Shown here: positions 60,601-64,000 of the stretch, in pieces
Layout: every line of letters starts with the position of its first letter
How positions within the stretch are numbered: position 1 is the first letter of the stretch
Source: Anodontia alba
Taxonomy: Eukaryota > Mollusca > Bivalvia > Lucinida > Lucinidae
Reading direction: 5' to 3'
Assembly (NCBI GenBank): GCA_964016985.1
Contig: OZ024824.1
Coordinates: 120,796,951 to 120,860,950 of the forward strand
DNA: 64,000 bases
The notes under the pieces: model-generated
The model's database searches: none
What the model was told of the DNA's origin: nothing
Seen by the model: the letters and a program-made list of their open reading frames with translations, nothing else
Made by a program: the position numbers and the translations under genes

Positions 60601-62808
60601 TCGAAAATGACTGTTGAGGGTACTCATTAGAAGCTCATTGGCAAGGCACTTCTAATGAGTACCCACAATATATGTTTCATGGAGAAATAAGAAAAATATC
60701 AACCTGATACCAACTCTTATCTAGACCTATGCCTTCAATGAGGTAATTTCAATGGATACCCTCAATATGTTTTGGTGCAAAATAAAAGAAATTTCCCTCA
60801 ACTATACCTCAAATACCACTTTATGAGGAGCCATGAATATGTAAGATATACAAGTTAAAACCTGGGCACAGTTGTTCAAACCTAACGACACCGTTAGTTA
60901 ACGATTCGTTAAAATTTGCATCGAGTGATATGCAAATATGCTGAAATTTTTTGTTGAAAAAATGTGAGTAGCTTTTTCTGCAAAAAAAATAGAATATTGT
61001 GTATTAAATCTGCTAAAACAGTTAACGAAATGACCCTTAACGAGCTCGTTAAGCTAACGACGCTTTGAACAACCGGGCCCAGGTTTTATTTCAATAAACA
61101 AGGGCTCCGCTACGCTGGGCAATATACGTAGGTTGGAGTTTATAGTAGTAGATGATACAATATACTGAATAAGGGTTTATCAGTTATGGTTCTATTGCTC
61201 TGCACATTGTCTGATGATGACTTATATTTGTACAAGGTTTTATCACGAAATCTTAAACTGTTTTAAAGATGAAGAATAGATAGGAAACATTTTCATTTGA
61301 AATTTGATCCTGAAGTATGACCTTGACCTTCATCTAATATTGTTCAATTAAAAGCTCTGAAAATTATCTTGATAAGGTGAACATTAGACCAAAGTTTGAA
61401 AAAAAAATTGTTCAGTTGGTGAAGAAGATATGGAGTGAACAAAAAATCACTATATGAAATATACAAAGAGGCATAATTACGTTAAAACTGGTAGAAAGAT
61501 TACCTTACCTTTATCCTGCATATTGTCTAATAATGCTTTATATTCATACAAAATTTCATGAAGAAATCTTTAAAGGTATAGAGTGGATATGATACATTAC
61601 CATTGAACTCTGACCTTGAATTGTGACCTTGACCTTCATCAGACACGGTTCAGTTATGAGTTGCTCATTGTCTTGGTATGGTAAATATTTGACCAGTTTC
61701 CCAATTATCCTTCAATCCATTAAAGAGATAGAGAGTGGACATGAAAAATTAATGGACAGAAAGACAGACAGAAGTAAGGACAGACAGACAGATGGATGGA
61801 TAACATCAATACATAATACAACCAGTCTTTTGACAAGCATATAAAAATTCCTTAAATTGGTGAAGGAGATATGAAGCAGACACAATCTCATTATACGAAA
61901 TAAACAAAAGGGGCATTATTACATCAGAACTGAAAGTAGGGTTATGGTTCTTTTTCTCTGCACTTTGGCTGATCATGCCTTATATTTGAACAAAGTTTCA
62001 TGAAGAAATCAGCAAATGGTTTTAAAGTTATAGAGCAGACACAAAATACTGCCGTCTGAACTTTGACCTTGAACTGTGAACTTGACATTCTTTGGACAGG
62101 ACTGATTTATAAGTTCTGCACATCATCTTGGTAGGGCAACCATTTGAGCAGAATTTCAAAAAAATCCTTCAATTGATGAACAAGATATGGAGTGGACACG
62201 AAAAGTTAACAGACAGACGGATGGACAACATGATGACATAATATAACCCGATGGGCATATAAAAATGTGTGTGCAAAAACTCTCAGACTTTTTCATCTAA
62301 CAAGAGGGCCAACATGTCCTAATTTGTTCACCTTACTTTCACTATTTTGTTTCTTTTTTGACAATGTTTCAACAAATGAAAATTTTCCTTATAGACATAA
62401 AGGATGTAAAGCTCTCCATATAGACATAAAGGAAAAATTAGCTACTTTGCATAACACTTCCACATATTTCTCTTGATATACTGTAATAACCCTAAAACTT
62501 GGGACAGACAGGCTTGAGCAAACAGTGTTCCCCCCAGAAGATGGCATCTGATCAGGGTCTACAATGAATACTACTCATCCAGCAATATTTTTGACACATC
62601 AACAGGTAGTAAATAATCTTTTTTTTTTTTTTTTTTCAAATAGGACAAGTATGGTAAGGAGTTAAAGTGTTCCAATACTTAGGGTAAATACCTGCTTGTT
62701 AAAGCCATGCCTCTCTTCTATGACAAATGTACTGTACACAGTGAATGGCATACTGGTGACAGTGTTAAATACCATCGCTCCAAACAGAAACACCAGGGAC
62801 TGTAATAT
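34142..62808 (-). CDS. ZMPSTE24: ZMPSTE24-like CAAX prenyl protease 1, gene span (5' end outside window)
   Basis: Seven exons join in phase (62692-62808, 56281-56433, 48088-48229, 44730-44902, 41396-41647, 35679-35819, 34142-34360) into 398 residues plus a TAG stop. The product matches the C-terminal four-fifths of the M48-family zinc metalloprotease that removes the AAX tripeptide from prenylated proteins and, in vertebrates, processes prelamin A in ER and inner nuclear membranes. Visible: membrane segments in the first exons, zinc motif HELGH, and SRRFEFQAD in the last exon, whose E is the third zinc ligand in the family. All introns have GT/AG ends. The N-terminal part of the roughly 475-residue protein is missing because it lies beyond 64000, not because the gene is broken. 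The hydrophilic loop before HELGH is much longer than in vertebrates. I see no lesion in any exon. Confidence 0.95.
34385..34594. mobile_element. hairpin MITE, AAATGTCCTAAAATTT family
   Basis: TACCATAAATGTCCTAAAAT at the left, GTTAGGACATTTACC at the right. It ends 25 bp from the ZMPSTE24 terminal exon acceptor, leaving just the pyrimidine tract. Confidence 0.7.
34960..35480. mobile_element. array element, three diverged monomers
   Basis: Monomers of about 120 bp carry GGCAGCCAAATTGTTCAG and GAGCAATTTGAGTAAA. The right end has GATGGATGACGCACGAC, then a hairpin region CTTGAGCCTTCAGCTCAG and TTAAGCTAAA. Fragments of the same family lie at 1-120 and 46440-46560. Confidence 0.6.
35679..35819 (-). 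CDS. ZMPSTE24: ZMPSTE24 exon ([16 protein letters not shown] ... FSPYNE)
   Basis: 47 codons, phase 0. It encodes a hydrophobic membrane stretch, then [20 protein letters not shown] and FVFSPYNE. Acceptor ATTTCAG, donor GTAAAG. It bridges the HELGH exon and the terminal exon, so the chain has no gap. Confidence 0.93.
36011..36152. repeat. long palindrome, unassigned
   Basis: Arms TTAATATGAAATTTATGAAA and TTTCATAAATTTCATATTAG, extended inward (GGGTAATTTC / GAAATTACCC) and outward (ATCTTACAT / ATGTAAGAT). About 55 bp per arm. MITE-like but of no family seen elsewhere in the window. Confidence 0.7.
36155..37380. other. intronic stretch of ZMPSTE24 without recognised features
   Basis: Contains a 40-bp T-run (36669-36707) and a short palindrome at 37050-37110 (TTATGACATGAGTTATT / AATAACTTGACAGTCATG). 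No exon. Confidence 0.5.
37534..37777. mobile_element. palindromic MITE, GGGCCCAGTTGTTCAAA family
   Basis: Ends GGGCCCAGTTGTTCAAAGCT and GCTTTGAACAACTGGGCCC; subterminal GTCGTTAGTTAACGATTCGT. Longest, best-kept copy. Confidence 0.87.
37787..37952. mobile_element. hairpin MITE, TTATTTCTCCATGAAAACAT family
   Basis: Arms GTGGGTACTTATTAGAAGTG / CACTTC-TAATGAGTACCCAC meet around CTCGCTGAG. Right end GCGCCTTATTTAGAGCTATG. Confidence 0.75.
38221..39778 (+). mobile_element. Tc1-type DD34E DNA transposon, near-complete
   Basis: 26-bp terminal inverted repeats start CTGAAAGGAAAAAGAAA and differ at one base (38221-38246 and 39753-39778). Both ends are flanked by TA (38219-38220 and 39779-39780), the target duplication of the Tc1/mariner superfamily. 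The element is 1558 bp, full length for the group, with a damaged transposase inside. It sits in the ZMPSTE24 intron between the terminal exons, opposite to the gene. Confidence 0.93.
38577..39570 (+). pseudogene. Tc1-type transposase (DD34E), inactivated
   Basis: The reading frame begins [20 protein letters not shown] with a helix-turn-helix ([15 protein letters not shown]). The catalytic triad is visible: D in LFTDKSRF, D in LQQDNARPH and E in DLTPIEHMW, with 34 residues between the last two. Lesions: an in-frame TGA at codon 55 (38739-38741), within the linker after DRPW, and a frameshift near 39455-39465 after LTQLRN, beyond which the other frame continues [16 protein letters not shown] to a TGA at 39568-39570. 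With only these two lesions, it is a fairly young copy. Confidence 0.92.
40008..40196. mobile_element. hairpin MITE, TTATTTCTCCATGAAAACAT family
   Basis: GCTCCAGATAAGGCATTTTT at the left, CACTTATCTGGAGC at the right; arms GTGGGTACTCATTAGAAGTG / CACTTCTTATGAGTACCCAC. Good reference copy. Confidence 0.8.
40379..40598. mobile_element. TA-type hairpin MITE, ACCCTAAATATTGGGACA family
   Basis: Left end ACGGTTATCACCCTATGTAC, right end GTCCCAATATTTAGGGTAAA; hairpin cassette at 40420-40487 with inner stem GATGCTGCAG/AATGCAGTGTC. Confidence 0.7.
40622..40708 (-). repeat. tRNA-like sequence, SINE head or tRNA pseudogene
   Basis: Minus strand: CAGTGGCTCAGTTGGTAGAG (box A) and GTGGGTTTGATTCCCAACC (box B), spaced as in a tRNA. 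The 5' TATCCCA and 3' end do not pair into an acceptor stem, so it is not a working tRNA gene. Confidence 0.55.
40940..41388. mobile_element. nested hairpin MITEs ending at a splice donor
   Basis: Outer element with right end CTCTTATTTGGAGCTATG. An inner, related element (40999-41265; ACCACACCTATTCAAATATT and GTGGACTTGAAGGGGGGTCA) is inserted in its left arm. The outer element stops about 5 bp from the ZMPSTE24 donor at 41395-41394. Confidence 0.72.
41396..41647 (-). CDS. ZMPSTE24: ZMPSTE24 zinc-site exon (HELGH)
   Basis: 84 codons, phase 0. The first about 52 residues are almost pure E/K/G/D (for example [20 protein letters not shown]), then [20 protein letters not shown] and [14 protein letters not shown] follow with the catalytic HExxH. 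The acceptor used is ACAAAAG; its pyrimidine tract is weak, so the first codons are the least certain part. The donor GTATGT is followed within about 5 bp by the end of a MITE. Confidence 0.93.
41679..41915. mobile_element. single-monomer element of the 54026 family
   Basis: Starts AATACCTGCCACTAC, carries one TAATCCCAAACCAGGCCTCC monomer, CAGACAGATGGATGGACACA, and ends in a hairpin closing GTGTGGTGGGG plus TATAAAAA. Minimal complete version of the array element, 237 bp. Confidence 0.72.
42055..42241. mobile_element. TAACAC-type hairpin MITE
   Basis: Ends CACTACAACCGCTTTATAAC and GTTATAATGAGGTAGTGGTG; GGATATAACACGGTTCAAAG inside. It is shorter than the copy at 29297 because the central hairpin is reduced. 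Confidence 0.7.
42655..42840. mobile_element. hairpin MITE, ACCCTAAATATTGGGACA family
   Basis: Right end CTGTCCAATATTTAGGGTTA; hairpin right arm GTCTGATCTGGGTCTACACT; left end decayed (TTTTTACCACACATCC). Confidence 0.55.
42913..43200. mobile_element. hairpin MITE, ATAGATTGTGGGTACTCGTT family
   Basis: Perfect inner arms GTTAGAACTGCCTCACTGAG / GAGGCAGTTCTAATGAGTAC; ends with AAACCCCACTTTTATATAG and GAATAGGCGTGTTTGCATAA. Inserted in another hairpin MITE whose left half is 42846-42912. Confidence 0.72.
43383..43525. mobile_element. hairpin MITE, TTATTTCTCCATGAAAACAT family
   Basis: TTTTCTTATTTCTCCATAAA at the left and GAAATAAGAAAAATATC at the right; internal arms are diverged (TTGTTGAGATGCTTCTAATA). 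Confidence 0.65.
43928..44237 (-). mobile_element. tRNA-derived SINE, full length
   Basis: Minus-strand head CTGCCTCGGTGGCTTAGTTG (box A) and TCACGGGTTCGACCCCCGC (box B), then a conserved body and tail including GGTTAACCGCTTAGAGGACT and GGCCGTAAAACCTCAACACA. The 8-bp duplication GAGATGGT (43920-43927 and 44238-44245) flanks it. Confidence 0.85.
44730..44902 (-). CDS. ZMPSTE24: ZMPSTE24 exon ([20 protein letters not shown] ... ETQAGEK)
   Basis: 173 bp: completes the split glycine, then 57 codons. [19 protein letters not shown] and [15 protein letters not shown] match the family; the exon then runs into an E/K/T-rich hydrophilic tail ([18 protein letters not shown]) that starts the enlarged loop. 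Acceptor CCTCACAG, donor GTACTGG. Confidence 0.95.
44991..45209. mobile_element. hairpin MITE, AAATGTCCTAAAATTT family
   Basis: TACGGTAAATGTCCTAAAAT at the left, CGAAATTTCAGGACATTTAC at the right. Hairpin 45047-45115 with inner stem GTTGCTCCTGAAGGAGCAG. Confidence 0.75.
45487..46437. repeat. degenerate minisatellite with higher-order structure
   Basis: Units of 22-30 bp built on GAAGATCCTGTGAAGCACCA and GCAGGGAAA. In the right half three subunits (about 29, 29 and 22 bp; the short one is ACTGTGTAAAGCACCAGCA) repeat as a block of about 80 bp. Long stop-free frames across it are by-products of the period. Confidence 0.9.
46580..46730. mobile_element. hairpin MITE, TTATTTCTCCATGAAAACAT family
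   Basis: AGCTCCAGATACTTTTCTTA at the left, GCCTTATCTGGAGCTATG at the right; one arm shortened. Confidence 0.7.
46870..47145. mobile_element. hairpin MITE, ATAGATTGTGGGTACTCGTT family
   Basis: TAAACCCCACTTTTATATAG, TTGCTAAAAACATGCATTGT and TTTGAACAGCTGTGTTTTCG match the element at 42913 in order. Confidence 0.65.
47307..47625. mobile_element. inverted pair of SINEs of the 43928 family
   Basis: A tail fragment (47307-47390) faces a near-complete copy with box B GGGTTCAACCC (47391-47625). The arms GTCAGTTTACCTAACCACAC and GTGTGGTTAGGTAAACTGAC are exact inverses of each other, so the pair can fold back on itself. Confidence 0.75.
47711..47928. mobile_element. palindromic MITE, GGGCCCAGTTGTTCAAA family
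   Basis: Same ends, with one side of the central palindrome trimmed (TAGCTTTTGCATTTTGCAAA). It lies in the ZMPSTE24 intron next to the exon at 48088. Confidence 0.85.
48088..48229 (-). CDS. ZMPSTE24: ZMPSTE24 exon ([17 protein letters not shown] ... LYVVE)
   Basis: 142 bp: 47 codons plus the first base of a split glycine codon. [16 protein letters not shown] and [16 protein letters not shown] are diagnostic for the family. Acceptor CTGTTTCAG, donor GTAATAAG. A hairpin element ends about 7 bp into the following intron, at 48080. Confidence 0.95.
48574..50957. mobile_element. array element, about 145-bp monomers
   Basis: Left end ACAAGAGGGCCATGATGGCC; about ten monomers carrying GATTTGGCCTGGTGACCTAG from 49320 to 50870; then GGACGATGG-type tetranucleotide repeats and a right end whose hairpin ends in GAGGTGAGCTAAAA. 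About 48660-49000 is foreign to the array. Intronic in ZMPSTE24. Confidence 0.78.
51290..51901. mobile_element. array element, three monomers
   Basis: Monomers of about 150 bp carry TTATATTTCTATGAAGTTTC and TCGAACGGTTTTCAAGTTAT. The right end is GGCGGACGGACAGACAACCG, then TGTCTC...CTGTTACAG...GAGACA, a nested hairpin. Left end not resolved. Confidence 0.65.
51919..52112. mobile_element. hairpin MITE, ACCCTAAATATTGGGACA family
   Basis: TATTTACCCTTAACTCTTTA at the left; CTGTCCCAATATTTAGGGTT at the right; GTTGATGTGTCTAAAACAGT in the body. Directly precedes the 44-copy minisatellite. Confidence 0.65.
52178..53488. repeat. 30-bp minisatellite, 44 copies
   Basis: The unit AACCTGTGCATCCATACAGT plus CAACCAGACC is repeated 44 times. 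The only variation I see is one C/A site (GACCAACC or GACAAACC): 15 units carry A and 29 carry C, in irregular order. The period is a multiple of three and no unit holds a stop in four frames, so long reading frames appear on both strands, including a decapeptide [10 protein letters not shown]. It lies in the ZMPSTE24 intron between 48088 and 56433; no splice signals or gene tie it to a protein. Confidence 0.97.
53635..53839. mobile_element. palindromic MITE, GGGCCCAGTTGTTCAAA family
   Basis: GGGCCCAGTTGTTCAAAGCG and TAGCTTTGAACAACTGGGCCC-like ends; the central hairpin has lost most of one arm (GAGTAGCTTTTTCAGC). Confidence 0.83.
54026..55227. mobile_element. array element, about 160-bp monomers, with nested insertion
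   Basis: Begins near ATAATACCCCGCCATGG. About four monomers carry TTAGCAATCCCAAACCAGAT. The right end has GGACGGACACACGGACGACC, then a hairpin closing in GTGTGGCGGGG, and TATAAAAA. A hAT-like element (54157-54626) splits the first monomer. It is itself inserted in a TAACAC-type MITE (about 53920-55480). Confidence 0.75.
54157..54626. mobile_element. hAT-like non-autonomous element
   Basis: Ends CAGGCTTTCAAGTTCCC and GGGCCCGCTTGAAAGCCTG, inverse of each other apart from two extra bases. The interior is many AAAAGTAGGG-type motifs. Flanks TGCATA and TGCAGCATA suggest a target duplication. Interrupts the array element at 54026. Confidence 0.65.
55816..56062. mobile_element. palindromic MITE, GGGCCCAGTTGTTCAAA family
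   Basis: Left end altered (GGCCCCCTTGTTCAAAACTA), right end intact. The full central stem GTGAGTAGCTTTTGCATTTG / CAAAAGCTACTCAC is kept. Confidence 0.82.
56281..56433 (-). CDS. ZMPSTE24: ZMPSTE24 exon ([13 protein letters not shown] ... [12 protein letters not shown])
   Basis: 51 codons, phase 0. It contains [14 protein letters not shown], a near-invariant membrane stretch of the family. Acceptor TGTACAG, donor GTAAGT. The acceptor lies 33 bp from the end of a TTAA-flanked MITE (56467-56679). Confidence 0.93.
56467..56679. mobile_element. TTAA-flanked hairpin MITE
   Basis: TTAA-CCCTTCTCTTGCTGAACA at the left, GACAAGGG-TTAA at the right, hairpin cassette at 56505-56573 with a perfect GATCCAGATCAGTTGGCTTC arm. 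It ends 33 bp from a ZMPSTE24 exon. Confidence 0.8.
56717..56926. mobile_element. TTAA-type hairpin MITE (copy A of the duplication)
   Basis: CCCTTGCCATGCTGAATAAA at the left, TTAA at 56923-56926 on the right. Hairpin at 56822-56885. Copy B (57000-58225) is split by the pogo-like element. Confidence 0.7.
56725..58299. repeat. tandem duplication, 275-bp period, second copy interrupted
   Basis: Copy A is 56725-56999; copy B starts at 57000 and continues after the 57091-58108 insertion to about 58299. Each copy holds a TTAA-type MITE followed by the end of the mariner element. Copies differ at few positions, so the duplication is recent and predates the pogo-like insertion. Confidence 0.85.
57091..58108. 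mobile_element. non-autonomous pogo/Tigger-like element, 1018 bp
   Basis: Terminal inverted repeats of about 25 bp (CAGTGTAGCTACAATACATC at the left, two differences at the right), both reading into GCGGT. TA flanks both ends (57089-57090 and 58109-58110). It splits a copy of a duplicated MITE, and the undisturbed copy at 56725-56999 shows the empty site, which proves the borders. I see no transposase; the interior has poly-A runs at 57178-57196 and 57236-57256. Confidence 0.88.
58228..59390 (-). mobile_element. mariner-type element, one end preserved
   Basis: The transposase-bearing segment ends at 58228 next to a TA, with terminal sequence CGAGGGTCCTGCAAAAAG. A matching inverted repeat is not visible beyond the transposase start (about 59360), so the other end is truncated or strongly diverged. 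A 71-bp piece of the same end also occurs at 56929-56999 because the region was duplicated. Confidence 0.75.
58301..59360 (-). pseudogene. mariner-type transposase (DD34D), inactivated
   Basis: Begins [18 protein letters not shown] and contains a helix-turn-helix region ([20 protein letters not shown]). The catalytic D residues appear in [16 protein letters not shown] and SPCDFFLFP; 34 residues separate the last two, the mariner signature. Lesions: a frameshift in the first 60 codons, a TGA at 59000-59002 where the family has WVPH, and a TGA at 58691-58693. C-terminus KGEYFEGL before TAA at 58301-58303. Confidence 0.9.
59604..59776. repeat. hairpin MITE, GAAACAGAACAGCTCTAG ends
   Basis: GAAACAGAACAGCTCTAG at the left, CTAGAGCAGTTCTGTTTC at the right, with inner arms TTGTTGAGTAA / TTACTCAACA and GGTTGG / CCAACC. 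Single copy in the window. Confidence 0.7.
60545..60725. mobile_element. hairpin MITE, TTATTTCTCCATGAAAACAT family
   Basis: Arms GGGTACTCATTAGAAGCTCA / GCACTTCTAATGAGTACCC; right end ACTCTTATCTAGACCTATG. Confidence 0.7.
60864..61080. mobile_element. palindromic MITE, GGGCCCAGTTGTTCAAA family
   Basis: GGGCACAGTTGTTCAAACCT at the left, GCTTTGAACAACCGGGCCC at the right. It lies just left of the array element at 61098. Confidence 0.82.
61098..62266. mobile_element. array element, diverged monomers
   Basis: Left end ACAAGGGCTCCGCTACGCTG and GGGCAATATACG, close to the left end at 26308. Diverged monomers around GACCTTGAACTGTGACCTTG follow. The right end has GACAGACGGATGGAC, then a short CCCGATGGG hairpin and CATATAAAAA. 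A solitary ACAAGAGGGCCAAC left end follows at about 62299. Confidence 0.72.
62479..62691. mobile_element. hairpin MITE overlapping a splice donor
   Basis: Left end TACTGTAATAACCCTAAAAC, right end CCAATACTTAGGGTAAATAC. The right end, read on the minus strand, is GTATTTACCCTAAGTATTGG, whose first bases are the donor of the ZMPSTE24 exon at 62692. Confidence 0.78.
62692..62808 (-). CDS. ZMPSTE24: ZMPSTE24 exon (residues [10 protein letters not shown] ... RHGFNKQ)
   Basis: 39 codons, phase 0 at both ends. It encodes a hydrophobic segment followed by [14 protein letters not shown], matching the family's conserved EE-HGFN loop. The acceptor is TATGTTTCAG. The donor GTATTTACC is also the end of a MITE terminal repeat (62479-62691). 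First exon of this gene inside the window. Confidence 0.93.
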
Positions 62809-63104
62809 CTGAAACATACAGTTTAATACCAATATTAATAGTTTACTTAAAAAAAAAATCTTCCGTTTTCCCCACTGTAAATTTATTATAAAACTGGATA
62901 TGATACTATCAAGCCAAGACTTGCAAATACTTACTTCTCTATGAGTTCTTTACATTCAGTGATAATTATGATGATAATTGAGGATAAATTGTGATACTTT
63001 TGTTCCAAAATATATCTTGTGGGTATTCATTGGAATTTTACATGCCATTTGTTACTCAGACACTAGAAGTAATCTGACATCTTATTTGTCTTCAAAAAAT
63101 AATA

Positions 63105-63324
63105 TACTGTATTTACCATATGTATTCGGACAGACAGGCCTGAGCAAACAGTTTAGACCCAGATGAGACGCCGCAGAATGCGGCGTCTCATCTGGGTCTA
63201 CACTGTTTGCCACTCATCCAGCAATTTTTAGACACAACATCAGGTAGTGAATTGTACTGGTTCAAATTTTAGAACATATATGGTAAGGAGTTGAGGTGTC
63301 CGAATACTTAGGGTAAATACGGTA
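63105..63324. mobile_element. hairpin MITE with near-perfect central stem
   Basis: Left end TACTGTATTTACCATATGTA, right end ACTTAGGGTAAATACGGTA. The central hairpin (63143-63210) has a perfect 21-bp stem around GAA plus an outer stem with one mismatch. Confidence 0.8.
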
Positions 63325-63530
63325 CCATAATAACCCTAAGTATTGGGACAGATAGGCCTTTGCAAATGGGGTAAACCAGATCAGACACTGCAGAATGTGG
63401 TGTCTGATCGGGTCTACACTCTTTGCCATACATACAGGAATATTTTAGACACATCAAGAGACTATTTCAACTTTTAGGACAAGTATGGTAAGTAGATAAG
63501 GTGTCCCAAAACATAGGGTAAACATGGTTA
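63323..63530. mobile_element. hairpin MITE abutting its neighbour
   Basis: Left end TACCATAATAACCCTAAGTA starts on the same TA that ends the previous element; right end CATAGGGTAAACATGGTTA. Hairpin at 63361-63425. Confidence 0.75.
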
Positions 63531-64000
63531 AATATCCACTTAATAAGGACACACATTACAGGAGAAGAGATAAGCAGCGAATCTGCTAGTGTCAAGTCTG
63601 TGTCAGATCGCAGAATGTTTTTCCAAAATGCAAATCACCTCTGTTTGATGTGTATCTGATTTGTTTACATTTCTCTCAGTAATCCAGACTGAAGTCTGTT
63701 TTTTCATAAATTCAGGGGTATGACTAAATACCACATACAAGTCATATACGCACATATGAATCTAAATACTGCATAGGAACGTTTATTTCACCATCTTGTA
63801 AATTTTTAGCAAAAAAAAAAAAAAAAAAAAAAAAAATGGGTGAAAATATTGTTTAAGTTGATAACAAGGATATTGGACTGATAATTTTATTTCAAAACAA
63901 CAAAATTCTATTTAAATAATAAATATAAAGAAACTAAAATTTAACACGACCGTATATGAACCAAACTGAAGCATATAAATGTCAATATCTGTTTTGTATA

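Overview
The window is animal nuclear DNA: genes are split into short exons with GT/AG introns, coding density is very low, and most of the sequence is short mobile elements. Arrays of 140-160 bp monomers that end in a hairpin (resembling the 'pearl' elements of bivalves), tRNA-derived SINEs and large numbers of hairpin MITEs point to a mollusc, most likely a bivalve. That assignment is inference from repeat style, not from a species marker.

Genes. Two conserved genes lie on the minus strand. A SYAP1-like gene starts at 14521 and has three recognisable exons (14266-14521, 9871-9953, 7721-7867); its BSD-domain exons must lie left of position 1. A ZMPSTE24-like gene (CAAX prenyl protease 1, an M48 zinc metalloprotease) occupies 34142-62808 with seven exons encoding the C-terminal 398 residues, including the HExxH motif and the stop codon; its N-terminal exons lie right of the window. 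Head to head with SYAP1, 261 bp away, is a likely first exon of a plus-strand gene (14783-14914) that I do not recognise; the gap holds an ETS-like and a CRE-like site and looks like a bidirectional promoter. A decayed copy of the ZMPSTE24 terminal exon lies at about 31538-31705.

Mobile DNA. Larger elements: a Tc1-type DD34E transposon with clean ends (38221-39778, transposase broken), a mariner-type DD34D transposase relic (58228-59390, broken), a non-autonomous pogo/Tigger-like element (57091-58108), a non-LTR reverse transcriptase relic (12540-13490), several SINEs with target duplications, and a 471-bp TRIM-like element (17514-17984). The TRIM's direct repeats carry a 5S rRNA-like internal promoter region; it also has a tRNA-Leu-type primer-binding site, a polypurine tract and a 4-bp target duplication. 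This is the most unusual object in the window.

About ten array elements share one plan: an ACAAGRG-like left end in several cases, a variable number of about 150-bp monomers, and a 3' hairpin followed by TATAAAA or AGCTAAAA. They resemble pearl/Helentron-type (HINE) elements. Several hairpin MITE families with different termini (TTAA-flanked piggyBac-like, TA-flanked, and others) carry the same central hairpin cassette of about 65 bp. MITEs press against the exons: one MITE end overlaps the splice donor of a ZMPSTE24 exon, and two others end within 10 bp of donors.

Layout: 1-7400, repeat mosaic left of SYAP1; 7721-14521, SYAP1; 14522-14914, bidirectional promoter and orphan exon; 15-34 kb, arrays, the TRIM, SINEs and a non-repetitive island; 34142-62808, ZMPSTE24 with introns full of MITEs, a 44-copy 30-bp minisatellite, a second minisatellite and the transposons; 62809-64000, further intron with two abutting MITEs.
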